64,000 nucleotides of DNA from Planctomycetota bacterium (GTDB taxonomy: Bacteria > Planctomycetota > Planctomycetia > Gemmatales > Gemmataceae). Shown one piece after another: positions 17,531 to 26,246 of this stretch. The notes under the pieces were generated by a model. That model ran no database searches. It saw only the letters and a program-made list of their open reading frames with translations, and was not told where the DNA came from. The position numbers and the translations under genes were made by a program. Where the stretch lies: positions 1-64,000 of the forward strand of contig JAJXWW010000070.1 of NCBI GenBank assembly GCA_021781415.1. Direction: 5' to 3'. Position 1 is the first letter of the stretch. Each line of letters starts with the position of its first letter.

Positions 17531-18850
17531 TTAGAAGGGCCAAGCCGATGCGAGTTGCTCCATGCGTTCGCGCGTCTCGGCAAGCGTGGAGCGTTCGCCG
17601 GGGTTCTGACGCAGGAAGGCCAGGAGGGACGGCATGATCTCGACGGCGCGATCGACTTGGGGACTACTGCCGCGCGCATAGGCCCCGATGCGGATGAGAT
17701 CCTCCGCCTCGGCATGGATGGCGAGAATTTCGCGCAGCTTTCGGGCCGCTTGTTGATGGGAGGCGTCGGTGACTTCGCGGCTAACCCGGCTGATACTGCG
17801 AGCGATGGCCACGGCGGGGTAATGCCCGCGCTCGGCGAGACGGCGTTCCAAGACGATGTGCCCATCGAGCAGCCCGCGCGTGGCGTCGGCGATCGGTTCG
17901 TCGAGATCGTCGCCATCGACCAAGACGGTGAGGATGCCGGTGATGCTTCCGACGGCGGCGTTGCCCAATTGCTCGACCGTGTCGGCTAACAGTTGAAAGA
18001 CGGAAGGCGTGTAGCCGCGCGCGCTCGGCGGTTCGCCCAGGGCCAGACCCAACTCGCGCTGTGCCATGGCCAGGCGCGTCAGACTGTCGAGCATGAACAA
18101 GACGTTGTCGCCGCGCGATCGGAAGTAGTCGGCCATGGCGATGGCCATTTGCGCGGCCCGAGCGCGCATCAAAGGCGCGCGATCGCAGGTGGCGACCACG
18201 ACCACCGAGCGCGCCATGCCCTCGTCGCCCAGGCAATCTTCGAGAAAAGAGCGCACTTCGCGTCCGCGTTCGCCAATCAGCGCGATGACATTCACATCGG
18301 ACTGCGCTCCCTTGGCGATCTCGCCGAGGAGCGTGCTTTTGCCGACGCCGCTGCCGGCGAAGATGCCGACGCGCTGGCCGCAGCCGAGCGTCAGCATACT
18401 GTCGAGCGCGCGTTGTCCGGTGACGAACGGTTGCCGGATGCGGGCGCGCTCCATCGGTGGCGGCGTGTTGTGCAGGACCGGCTGGAGATCGCAGCCTCGC
18501 AAGGGACCGCGTCCGTCGAGCGGACGACCCAGCCCATCGAGAACGCGACCGAGCAGCCCCTCGCCGACCGGGGCGAGCAGCCCCTTTCCCAAATGGGTGA
18601 CGCGCATGCCCGCGTGAACTTGATCCGCTCGTTCGTAGGGCACGACGAACGCCATGCCGCTTTGAAAGCCGATGACCTCGGCCAGCAGCGATTCGCCGTC
18701 GCCAAGTTCGATGGCGCAGCGGTCGCCGACGGCGGCCGGCAGACGGCACGACAACAACACGCCGGTCGCTCCGCTCAACACGCCGCTGGTTCGGAACAGC
18801 TCGTGCCGAGCCACGTCACGACGCAGGCGCGTCCGATCCAGATTGAGCAT
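17531..18850 (-). CDS. fliI: Flagellar export ATPase FliI
   Basis: A 439-residue F1-beta-like ATPase that energises flagellar type III export at the cytoplasmic face. Walker A GSGVGKST lies around residue 165-175, followed by LIGERGREVRSFLE, the VVVATCDRAP block and Walker B region VLFMLDSLTRLAMAQRE, with the FliI-type segment GEPPSARGYTPSVF. The ATG at 18850 lies 35 bases inside the end of fliH, so translation is coupled; the longer frame to 19027 overlaps fliH more and lacks FliI similarity. Confidence 0.93.
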   Translation of the reverse strand: MLNLDRTRLRRDVARHELFRTSGVLSGATGVLLSCRLPAAVGDRCAIELGDGESLLAEVIGFQSGMAFVVPYERADQVHAGMRVTHLGKGLLAPVGEGLLGRVLDGLGRPLDGRGPLRGCDLQPVLHNTPPPMERARIRQPFVTGQRALDSMLTLGCGQRVGIFAGSGVGKSTLLGEIAKGAQSDVNVIALIGERGREVRSFLEDCLGDEGMARSVVVVATCDRAPLMRARAAQMAIAMADYFRSRGDNVLFMLDSLTRLAMAQRELGLALGEPPSARGYTPSVFQLLADTVEQLGNAAVGSITGILTVLVDGDDLDEPIADATRGLLDGHIVLERRLAERGHYPAVAIARSISRVSREVTDASHQQAARKLREILAIHAEAEDLIRIGAYARGSSPQVDRAVEIMPSLLAFLRQNPGERSTLAETRERMEQLASAWPF

Positions 18851-19472
18851 GAGTCGCGCTCCCCAACAATTGCGCTCGCAGTTCGGCCAACGAGGACGCC
18901 AAATCGGCGAGAACGTGAATCTCGCCCGCCTCCGCGCGACACCCGCCGCGCGGCACGGCGGAGTCTGCCTCCAAACGCGGCTCGTTCTTACCGAGGGTAC
19001 GATTGCCTTCGCCGCTTCGTCTTCCATCGTCCGGTTCGGCGAGGCGTTGGCGTAAGAGGCTCAGGTCGTCCGGATGCAGATAGACCGCGACCGTCGGCGC
19101 GGGCGGGAGGCGCAGCATCGCTTGGCGTACCATTTCTTCGATGGGAAACTCGCCCGCTTGGAGTTTGTCGAAGAGCAAACGACCGGCGATGGCGGTTGCC
19201 AGCTCGACCGTGGCATGGCGCATCTCGACGGCCATTGCCTCGTAGCGCGCCGTCAAATGTTCGACGGACTGCCGCATGGACGCCAAGGCTTTTTCGATGG
19301 CTTGGCGATCGGCGCGAGCGAGGGCCAGGGGATCGGGGGGCGGCGGCGCGGGAGGCTTGACCGGCGGCACCGACACCTTGGGCAGAGGAGCCGACGGGGT
19401 GGCGCGCACCATGTCCCGCAGGCGAGGCAGCGTGGAAAAGACGACATTGGATGTGCGCGGCGAGGACACCAC
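18816..19472 (-). CDS. fliH: Flagellar assembly protein FliH-like
   Basis: A 218-residue protein between fliG and fliI. It has a Pro-rich segment (about 28-45), then a helical region (DRQAIEKALASMRQSVEHL) and a C-terminal domain with AVYLHPDDLSLLRQRLAE, the typical FliH/YscL hydrophobic-HPDD motif. FliH regulates FliI and links it to the C-ring. The start is GTG 19472, four bases after AAGGGAG; a second GTG follows immediately. The fliG stop lies 10 bases upstream. Confidence 0.8.
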   Translation of the reverse strand: MVSSPRTSNVVFSTLPRLRDMVRATPSAPLPKVSVPPVKPPAPPPPDPLALARADRQAIEKALASMRQSVEHLTARYEAMAVEMRHATVELATAIAGRLLFDKLQAGEFPIEEMVRQAMLRLPPAPTVAVYLHPDDLSLLRQRLAEPDDGRRSGEGNRTLGKNEPRLEADSAVPRGGCRAEAGEIHVLADLASSLAELRAQLLGSATHAQSGSDAPAS

Positions 19473-19481
19473 AAAACTCCC

Positions 19482-20486
19482 TTACTCTTCCATCATTAGC
19501 TCGCCCGCTTGATCGAGCCGTTGAATGACTTCGACCAGCGCCTTCTGCGCCTCGCGCACTTGGGCGATGGGGACCATGCCGAGAAACTCCATCTCTTCCG
19601 CCAAGGCTTCGCGGGCGCGCTTCGATAGGTTCTTCTGCACCTTCTCGGTTATCTCTTCGTTGGCACCCTTCAAAGCCAAGCTCAAAGTCTTGGCCTCGAT
19701 CTCCGAGAGTAACCGCTGCATCGAACGGTCGTGGATGCGCAGCAGATCCTCGAATTGATAGAGCAGCTCGCGGATGCGTCGCGCCGTCTCCGGTTCGTTC
19801 TCTTCGAGCGCGGTGAGAACTTCCATGCGTTCGGTTTTTTCCAGACAGCGCAACATGCCGGCCATCTTCTCGTAGCGCGCGTCGCCGCTGGCATCGCTGG
19901 GCTTGTCGGACAAGGCGCGCGCCTTCTTAACCAAGGCTCCGGCGATGCGCGTCAACAGTTGCGCCGAAGGACTTGACATCCGGCTGAGGCGAATCGAGAC
20001 CTCGCGGCGCATCTCCGGCGTTAGCTCGCGGAGGATTTCGCCGGCCTTCTCGCCGGGCAGGGTATTGAGTACCAGCGAGATCGTATTCGCTTGTTCGTCT
20101 CCCAGTACCGCGGCCAATACGTCCGCCGGCAGCGCCTCCAGCGCGCGGACGGGATCGGTCGGCAGAGGGGGTAGCTCGCGGTGCGACGGCAGCGGAATTT
20201 CCACCTCGGACGGGGGACGATAAGCCGCCAGTTGGGTGGGCGTCGGCGGAGGGGGTGGAGGTTCGGGAGCGGCTTCGACTTCGGGTTGCTCCAACAGTTG
20301 CTTGAATTCGAGGACAACTTCGTCGAGATCGGCCGGTTTCTCTTGTTGTTGACGCAGTTTTTCCAATTCGGGGCGCAAGCGTTCGCCGCGCGCCGGAGCC
20401 AAGGCGTTCAGCACCTTCTCGGCCAACTCCGCCGGTAGCCGATACAGCAAAAGAACCGCCTTTTCGATACCCGTTCGCACGGCCAT
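19482..20486 (-). CDS. fliG: Flagellar motor switch protein FliG
   Basis: A 334-residue C-ring protein. A short N-terminal domain that docks on FliF is followed by a Pro-rich linker (about residues 75-85), a middle ARM domain (VLAAVLGDEQANTISLVLNT; the usual EHPQ motif is DEQA) and a C-terminal torque domain with HDRSMQRLLSEIEAKTLSLA, KGANEEITEKVQKNLSKRA and EEMEFLGMVP, in good agreement with FliG. It lies between fliF and fliH with 9-18 base gaps, in one operon. Confidence 0.92.
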   Translation of the reverse strand: MAVRTGIEKAVLLLYRLPAELAEKVLNALAPARGERLRPELEKLRQQQEKPADLDEVVLEFKQLLEQPEVEAAPEPPPPPPTPTQLAAYRPPSEVEIPLPSHRELPPLPTDPVRALEALPADVLAAVLGDEQANTISLVLNTLPGEKAGEILRELTPEMRREVSIRLSRMSSPSAQLLTRIAGALVKKARALSDKPSDASGDARYEKMAGMLRCLEKTERMEVLTALEENEPETARRIRELLYQFEDLLRIHDRSMQRLLSEIEAKTLSLALKGANEEITEKVQKNLSKRAREALAEEMEFLGMVPIAQVREAQKALVEVIQRLDQAGELMMEE

Positions 20487-20504
20487 TCGATGTTTCCTCT
20501 TTCC

Positions 20505-22037
20505 CTATGCCGCTGCCCGCGCCGCCGGTTGCCGCGCCGGAGTCTCCGCTTCGCTCAGCCAGCGCTCCAACACCTTGGCCAATCGTTGGGGATCCTCGGC
20601 GAGTAGACCGGCCAGCAACTCATCGTCTTGCACGGGCGACTCGGCAGCCGGCGGCGGTGCTTGATCCTTGGGACGCGAACGCCGAAGGTACATCCAGCCC
20701 ATCAACATCGCCACCAACGCCGTCACGCCCAACGACACATTGCGAGCCAGAGAGAGATACCAGCGCATGCGCTGCGATTCTTGATACTCGGCTTCGACGG
20801 TCTCCAAGCTCGTGCCGCTGGCCAATTTGAGATCGCTTACCTTGATTTCATCGCGTCCCTTTTTGAATCCGACCGCTTGTTTGATGATCTCCTCGGCGTC
20901 GGCGACGACCAGACCCGCCCCCGCCGCGCTTTCCGGCTTCGACAGATCCAACAGGGCCGCCACCGTCAAACGCTCGATGTTGCCTCGCCCTTCCTCCATC
21001 TCCTGTTCGATCTTCGTTGCCCGCCATTCCGAATCGGTATTTTCCTCATTGTCGTTGCTCTGATGACCGCTCGATGCCGTGGGAGGCGTTTTGTTCGGAA
21101 GGTTGCTCGACGCCCCCGCTCCGGGTTTGACGGCTTGGCCGCCCGTCGCGGATTTGCGATTGGTGATCGTCTCTTTTACCAGCACGCGCTGATCAGGATC
21201 GTAGCTCTCTTTTTTCGTCTTCTGGTGCAGAAAATTGACTTCCGCCGTGACGCGCACCACGGCTCGCCCAGGACCGAGAACTTGAGCGAGCATGTCCTCG
21301 GCACGATGGGAGAGATACGTCTCTAACTCACGGCGATATTCCATCTGGCTGGCCACCGGACCCGGTGTATCCCCTTTATTCTCGCTCAGGAGCCGACCCG
21401 ACGTGTCCACGAGCGTCACCTGTTCGGGGTTCAGTCCCTCGACGCTGCGCGACACCAAGGCGACGATGCCTTGCGCCGTGGAACGCGACAGCACCGCGCC
21501 CGGCTTCAGCTTCAGCACCACGCTGGCCGTCGCCGGCTTTTGTTCGCGGACGAACGGCGTTTGCTCCGGGCGAACGAGATGCACCCGGGCATGAACGATC
21601 GGCTCGACCTGCACGATGGTCTTCGCCAATTCCGCTTGCAGCGCGCGATCGAGATTGACGTGCTGCAAGAACGGCGTCATGCCGACGTTCATTTCGTCGA
21701 AAATCTCGAACCCTTTGCCCTTGCTCGGCACCCCCTCAGCGGCGAAATCCACGCGCAACTGCGACACCCGCTCGGCAGGTACGAGGATCGTCGCTCCATT
21801 GGCATTCAATCGGAACGGCACGCTCTGCGCTTGCAACTTGGCCGTAATGACCCCCGCATCTTCTGGACTTAGCCCGGAATACAGCACTTGATAATCGGTC
21901 TGAAAAATCCAGACACCGAGGCACATGAGAACCGCGAGGCACACCCCCGTCATCGCCAACAAGAAGATGCGGCGCGGACGACTCATGCCCTGATAAATGG
22001 CACGCATCTGCTCGTAGAACTGACGAAAGAATCGCAT
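20505..22037 (-). CDS. fliF: Flagellar MS-ring protein FliF
   Basis: A 510-residue protein with an N-terminal membrane segment (about 24-45), the TDYQVLYSGLSPEDAGVI and AEGVPSKGKGFEIFDE blocks typical of FliF/YscJ, a second membrane segment near 440-460 and a cytoplasmic C-terminal tail (DDELLAGLLAEDPQRLAKVL) that binds FliG. ATG 22037 has GGAG five bases upstream; a GTG two codons before it is possible. A heptamer tandem array begins 13 bases upstream of this start, inside the leader. Confidence 0.93.
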   Translation of the reverse strand: MRFFRQFYEQMRAIYQGMSRPRRIFLLAMTGVCLAVLMCLGVWIFQTDYQVLYSGLSPEDAGVITAKLQAQSVPFRLNANGATILVPAERVSQLRVDFAAEGVPSKGKGFEIFDEMNVGMTPFLQHVNLDRALQAELAKTIVQVEPIVHARVHLVRPEQTPFVREQKPATASVVLKLKPGAVLSRSTAQGIVALVSRSVEGLNPEQVTLVDTSGRLLSENKGDTPGPVASQMEYRRELETYLSHRAEDMLAQVLGPGRAVVRVTAEVNFLHQKTKKESYDPDQRVLVKETITNRKSATGGQAVKPGAGASSNLPNKTPPTASSGHQSNDNEENTDSEWRATKIEQEMEEGRGNIERLTVAALLDLSKPESAAGAGLVVADAEEIIKQAVGFKKGRDEIKVSDLKLASGTSLETVEAEYQESQRMRWYLSLARNVSLGVTALVAMLMGWMYLRRSRPKDQAPPPAAESPVQDDELLAGLLAEDPQRLAKVLERWLSEAETPARQPAARAAA

Positions 22038-22049
22038 CCCCACTCCATT

Positions 22050-22098
22050 TCGGCTATCGGCTATCGGCTGTCGGCCATCGGCTGTCGGCTATCGGCGG
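22050..22098. repeat. Heptamer tandem array upstream of fliF
   Basis: Seven 7-base units on the plus strand, mostly TCGGCTA or TCGGCTG with one TCGGCCA and one TCGGCGG. The complementary orientation (GGCCGATAGCCGAAAGCCGA) reappears at 22209-22236, so the two arrays can pair across the intervening palindromes. The same unit occurs at 52258-52292. Confidence 0.75.
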
Positions 22099-22105
22099 CC
22101 CCTTA

Positions 22106-22180
22106 CCCCTCTCCCCCTGAGTACAGGGGAGAGGGGAGCGGTACATCAGCCTCTCTCCCCTGAGTACGGGGGAGAGGGGG
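22106..22180. repeat. Two CCCCTCTCCCC palindromes between fliE and fliF
   Basis: Two hairpins: CCCCTCTCCCC with GGGGAGAGGGG at 22106-22136 (TGAGTACA-type centre) and CTCTCCCC with GGGGGAGAG at 22150-22180. They lie between fliE and fliF within the presumed operon and belong to the palindrome family described for the ATPase gene. Confidence 0.75.
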
Positions 22181-22208
22181 CTATCGCTGGTGTGTACACA
22201 GGGATGCG

Positions 22209-22236
22209 TTGGCCGATAGCCGAAAGCCGAAAGCCG
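22209..22236. repeat. Inverted partner of the fliF heptamer array
   Basis: Reads TTGGCCGATAGCCGAAAGCC then GAAAGCCG, the reverse complement of the TCGGCT-type heptamers at 22050-22098. Together with them it brackets the two palindromes at 22106-22180. Confidence 0.65.
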
Positions 22237-22245
22237 TTCGCTGCG

Positions 22246-22548
22246 TTAAATCTGCATACTCATGACTTCTCGATAAGCGTCGGTAAGTCGATTGCGAAGT
22301 TCGAGGACAAGGTGAAAACTGAGGTCGGCCTTGGCCATGGAGAGCATGACGTTATGGAGGTTGTCGGCGCGTCCGGCGGCGAGATTGGCAATCGCCTGCT
22401 CGGAATGAAGCTGTTGATTCGAGGCGGAGGCGAGAAATCCCATCAGCAGGCGCGAGAAACCGGCCGTGCCCGAACCGGCCGGCGGCGCGGATTGACCGGC
22501 AACGGCAGCACCCTTCGAGGCAACAGATGATACGGAAGATACATCCAT
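22246..22548 (-). CDS. fliE: Flagellar hook-basal body protein FliE
   Basis: A 100-residue protein that joins the MS ring to the rod. The C-terminal region NLHNVMLSMAKADLSFHLVL then ELRNRLTDAYREVMSMQI is the classical FliE signature. The ATG at 22548 is chosen over a TTG two codons upstream. It follows flgC by 27 bases on the same strand; a 208-base repeat-filled gap separates it from fliF. Confidence 0.9.
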   Translation of the reverse strand: MDVSSVSSVASKGAAVAGQSAPPAGSGTAGFSRLLMGFLASASNQQLHSEQAIANLAAGRADNLHNVMLSMAKADLSFHLVLELRNRLTDAYREVMSMQI

Positions 22549-22575
22549 GTTCAATCGACCCTATTCGCAGTTTCT

Positions 22576-23031
22576 TTATCCGCCTTGATTGCGCACGATG
22601 CTGTACGACTGCTCGGTCATTTGGCGAAACAGTTGCATGGCGTGCAGGTTGGCCTCATACGCTCGGCTGGCCGTCATCATGTTGACCATCTCGACGGGCA
22701 GATCGACGTTGGGCATATCGACGTAGCCGTCGCTTCCGGCATCGGGATGGCCGGGATTGTAGATGCGATGCAGTTCGGACATGTCTTCGACGACTCCGGC
22801 GATCTGCACGCCTCCGGTCGGTGCCGCGCCGCCTCGCCCCCCCGTGCCGCGCACGCTGTTGTGCAGCACCGACGAGAACACGACGTCTTGACGGCGATAG
22901 GGCCCGCCGTTGGGAGAGCGCGTCGAGAAGGCGTTGGCGATGTTGTTGGCCACCACCTCCAAACGCATGCGCTCCGCCGCCAACCCCGACGCGCTGATGT
23001 CCGCCGCCGCAAAGAGGGCATTGCCGTGCAT
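22576..23031 (-). CDS. flgC: Flagellar rod protein FlgC
   Basis: A 151-residue proximal rod protein. The N-terminal helix ISASGLAAERMRLEVVANNI with the ANNIANA motif, and the C-terminal VNMMTASRAYEANLHAMQLF, are FlgC hallmarks of self-exported rod subunits. An AAGGAGG site precedes ATG 23031. It lies 16 bases after flgB. Confidence 0.93.
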   Translation of the reverse strand: MHGNALFAAADISASGLAAERMRLEVVANNIANAFSTRSPNGGPYRRQDVVFSSVLHNSVRGTGGRGGAAPTGGVQIAGVVEDMSELHRIYNPGHPDAGSDGYVDMPNVDLPVEMVNMMTASRAYEANLHAMQLFRQMTEQSYSIVRNQGG

Positions 23032-23047
23032 CGCACACCTCCTTCGT

Positions 23048-23407
23048 TCAATGACCGAGAATGGCGCTGCGCATCATGCCGATGCGGCCGACCAACAGCT
23101 GGGACGCCATGCCGAACGTCAGACCGTTTTTGTTCAAATTGCCGAGTTCTTTATCGAGATCGACCGTGTTGCCGTCTTGTCGAGGCACGTTCCCCTGCCC
23201 TTCGACGACCTTCGGGGCAATGTGGAGAGCGGCTCCTTCTCCCTGCTTGCTCAGCGCATGGGAAAAGGCGTCCTCGAACGACACTTCCAGCTGGTGATAG
23301 CCTGGGGTGTTCACATTAGCGAGGTTGCGCGAAATGAGGCGATGCCGCAATTGGGCTACGTCCATCATCCGCGCGAGCAGGTCGGCTTGCGGGATATTAA
23401 GGTTCAT
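23048..23407 (-). CDS. flgB: Flagellar rod protein FlgB
   Basis: A 119-residue proximal rod protein with the SRNLANVNTPGYHQLEVSFE motif of FlgB and the C-terminal GRIGMMRSAI region. It is the first gene of the leftward flagellar operon flgB-flgC-fliE-fliF-fliG-fliH-fliI. The 233-base gap to the divergent HDOD-GGDEF gene presumably holds both promoters, but no clear consensus could be assigned. Confidence 0.92.
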   Translation of the reverse strand: MNLNIPQADLLARMMDVAQLRHRLISRNLANVNTPGYHQLEVSFEDAFSHALSKQGEGAALHIAPKVVEGQGNVPRQDGNTVDLDKELGNLNKNGLTFGMASQLLVGRIGMMRSAILGH

Positions 23408-23640
23408 GTGGATTGTATCGGTTGCGCTAGAGTTTGGCTTGAATCGATTCGAGGGCAGGGATCGAACGGAAGAGTTCCGCAGGCGATTACGCGAGTGCGA
23501 AGTGCATAAAATAAGTCGTCGCTCCTCTAAGTAGCGATTGAGGCAAGTGACGGCGGGCTTTTTTTTGACGCTGGCACGATTTTGAGCCAGATTATCAACA
23601 GCCCAAGTCGATTCTGTTGAAAATGACGAGTGAATGAACC

Positions 23641-25665
23641 ATGTCGAAGCGGACGGCTCAAGTCCCTAGGGTTAGCCGGCCTTTAGGTGGAAGAGCAACG
23701 GTTGGCTTGCCTGTGGATCACTGTAACAGGGATGCTCTGCTGGCGCGAATGGCCGACAATCCCCATCTGCCGAGTCCGCCAAACATCGTCTTACAGGTTC
23801 TCGAACGAGCCAGTCGCTTCGACTGTTCGCCCTCGGACCTCGCCGCGATCATTCATCGCGATCCGGCGATGTGCGGCAAAATCCTGAAGACGATCAATTC
23901 GGCGCTGTACAGTTTGCCGCGCGCCATCAGTTCCATCGAACGCGCCATTGCGCTGTTGGGATTCAAGCCGGTGCGTTCGTTGGCGATTGGCCTGTCGTTG
24001 CCGGCCATGCAGCGGCAAATGACGTGTCCGCCGCCGTCGGCAACGTTTTGGAAAGAATCGGTCGCCGGCGCGATCATCGCTCAGGAGTTGGCCGTTCACT
24101 TGGGGCGACCCAATCCCGACGACGATCTCGTGGCCGGTCTCTTGCGCGATCTCGGCATGTTGGCGCTGCAACAACTCGATGCCTCCGCTTACACCCAAAT
24201 CCTGGAGCGCCCGCTCGCCGAACTGTCGCGCGAACAGTGCCGCTTGGAAGAAGAAGCGTTCGGCATCCATCACGCCGACGCAAGCGCTTTCCTTCTAGGC
24301 CGATGGCGTCTGCCCGAAGACATCACCGAAGCCATTCGCTACCATCATGCTCCAGAATTGGCCGCCGATCTGCCGCATCCGGTGGTCAAGCGCGCGCGTC
24401 TGTTGGCCTTCGCCGGACAGATCGCGCGGCTTCCCTCGGCTCAGGGCGAACGACGGGAAGGCGACGCCGAGTTGCTTCGAGACATCCTCGTCTCCGCGCG
24501 CGAACAATACGGCTTGAACGATGCCGATCTCGCCGCGTTCCTGGAGCCGGCGGCTAAAAAGATCGAAGAGTTCGCCGAGTTGATGGACATCAAAGTAGGC
24601 AGTTTCGACAATTATGGCCGCATCATTGCATTGGCCTCGGAGGAATTGGTCAAGCTGACCGTGGAGACGAGCGCGGACAAACTGCGCATTTTGGAGCAGA
24701 AGCGTCAGGCGGAACAAGAGACGCAACATTGGCGCGATCAGGTTCGCCGTCTCCGTCACGAGTCGCGCCGCGATCCGCTGACCGATGCCTTCAACCGAGG
24801 CTGCTTGGAACAGGAGTTAATCGTCCGGTTCCGCCGGGCGCGCCGCCGAGGCACGGTTCTCGGCCTGGTTTTTCTCGATCTCGACGATTTCAAGGGGATC
24901 AACGACCGCTCCGGCCACCTCTTTGGCGACCGAGTGCTGCGCGAGACGGCAGATCGTCTCTTCGCCGCCGTGCGCCAAGGGGACATCGTTGCTCGCTACG
25001 GCGGCGACGAGTTTTGCATTCTCATTGAGAACACTTCGCCCAATGGCCTCCGCGCCATGACCGAGCGGCTGTGGCAAGACTTCAATCGGCGAACGATCGG
25101 CGAGGACGGGCACTTCGCCGTACTCCGCGCGTCGCTGGGCGCGGTGGTTTGCTTGCCTCGCACCTATCCTCTTTCGGCCAAGGAGTTTCTGGCCGAGGCG
25201 GATCGCGCCATGTATGCGGCCAAGACGACCGGCAAAAACCAAGTCTCCTTCGTCTCGTTGCTGACCGCGGCGGACGAACGCTTCCTAGCGGCGGTGGAGA
25301 AGCGCCTCTTCAGCGTCTGGTTGTCCGAGCGGGGAATATGGGAGCCGCAACACCTTGGAATCGGCGTTCGGCGTTCGGCGGCCAACTTCGAGTCGCCGGG
25401 ACGCTTGGTCCTTCGGCTCGGTTGGTTGACGCCTTCGCAACTCCGACCCATTCTGCGCGAACAGCGCGCCAGCCGACGTCGCTTCGACCAGATCGTTCTC
25501 GAACGCGGTTTGACGGACAAGCACTTGTACGCGCTCCTGGCGCTTCAGTTAGAGCCGCCCGAAGAGCTGGCGGCCCAATTGGTGACGCAAGAGGTTGTCG
25601 AGGAAGCGGCCATGCGCGTCCACTTGCGTTCTTTCCATGAATGGCTAAAGACAACGCTTGCCTGA
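23641..25665 (+). CDS. HDOD-GGDEF diguanylate cyclase
   Basis: A 674-residue protein. An HDOD domain (about 40-240; SPPNIVLQVLERA, VLKTINSALYSLPRAISSIE-like core) is followed by a helical linker and a GGDEF domain with DPLTDAFNRG, and YGGDEF near 455-459; RQGD five residues earlier matches the RxxD product-inhibition site. So it should make c-di-GMP and be feedback-controlled. A C-terminal region of about 130 residues is unassigned. It is divergent from flgB and upstream of fliL-fliM-fliN, suggesting a link to motility control; no promoter was identified. Confidence 0.88.
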   Translation: MSKRTAQVPRVSRPLGGRATVGLPVDHCNRDALLARMADNPHLPSPPNIVLQVLERASRFDCSPSDLAAIIHRDPAMCGKILKTINSALYSLPRAISSIERAIALLGFKPVRSLAIGLSLPAMQRQMTCPPPSATFWKESVAGAIIAQELAVHLGRPNPDDDLVAGLLRDLGMLALQQLDASAYTQILERPLAELSREQCRLEEEAFGIHHADASAFLLGRWRLPEDITEAIRYHHAPELAADLPHPVVKRARLLAFAGQIARLPSAQGERREGDAELLRDILVSAREQYGLNDADLAAFLEPAAKKIEEFAELMDIKVGSFDNYGRIIALASEELVKLTVETSADKLRILEQKRQAEQETQHWRDQVRRLRHESRRDPLTDAFNRGCLEQELIVRFRRARRRGTVLGLVFLDLDDFKGINDRSGHLFGDRVLRETADRLFAAVRQGDIVARYGGDEFCILIENTSPNGLRAMTERLWQDFNRRTIGEDGHFAVLRASLGAVVCLPRTYPLSAKEFLAEADRAMYAAKTTGKNQVSFVSLLTAADERFLAAVEKRLFSVWLSERGIWEPQHLGIGVRRSAANFESPGRLVLRLGWLTPSQLRPILREQRASRRRFDQIVLERGLTDKHLYALLALQLEPPEELAAQLVTQEVVEEAAMRVHLRSFHEWLKTTLA

Positions 25666-25742
25666 TTGTTCGCGCATTTCTCAAGCTCGGCCTCACCGCG
25701 AACCGATGATTGTCCCGTACGAAGACGCGGGAGGCGTCCCTC

Positions 25743-26246
25743 ATGGCCAATGAAACCACCGCGCCGCCCGCGAAGGGCGGCGGCAAGACGACGATGATCC
25801 TCCTGGGCGTCTGCGGCATTCTTGCCTTGGGCGCGGGTGGAGTCGTGCCCTACTTTCTCTTTCACGAACCATCCAAGGGCGAACATGCCAAGGAGGCAGT
25901 AGGCCATGCCCCATCGAGCGGCAAACAAGCCTACGTCACCTTCGGCGATCCCATCCTGGTAAACCTGAATGAAGAGCGCCTGACGCGCTATCTGAAGTTG
26001 AAGATTCTCCTCGTCGTCGATGCGCACGAGGAGAAGGCGATAGCCGAGTTGATCCAAAAGAAGAAACCGGCGTTGAAGAACTGGTTGATCGCCCATCTAT
26101 CGGACAAGTCTCTCCCCGAAGTCAGCGGCGCGGCAGGTCAGAACAAGATGCGCCGCGAGATGTGGCAGCAGTTCAACGGAGAGCTGTTTCCCGATGGACC
26201 GGAAAAGATCCTCGACATCTTCTTTGAAGAATTCGTGGTGCAATGA
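25743..26246 (+). CDS. fliL: Flagellar basal body protein FliL
   Basis: A 167-residue FliL-like protein with one membrane segment (TTMILLGVCGILALGAGGVV, about 16-36), a linker and a periplasmic domain with a LNEERLTRYLKLKILLVVDA block. FliL stabilises stators. ATG 25743 follows GGGAGG. The stop overlaps the fliM start (ATGA-type), so the two are coupled. Confidence 0.8.
   Translation: MANETTAPPAKGGGKTTMILLGVCGILALGAGGVVPYFLFHEPSKGEHAKEAVGHAPSSGKQAYVTFGDPILVNLNEERLTRYLKLKILLVVDAHEEKAIAELIQKKKPALKNWLIAHLSDKSLPEVSGAAGQNKMRREMWQQFNGELFPDGPEKILDIFFEEFVVQ

Noticed and set aside
17993-19360. A 455-codon plus frame opposite fliI and fliH.
   Set aside because: Both flagellar genes match their families strongly on the other strand.
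23569-23590. TGGCAC followed by TTGAGC resembled a sigma54 promoter between flgB and the HDOD-GGDEF gene.
   Set aside because: The GG-to-GC distance is 11 instead of 10 bases and it fits a small inverted repeat (CTGGC/GCCAG) better.
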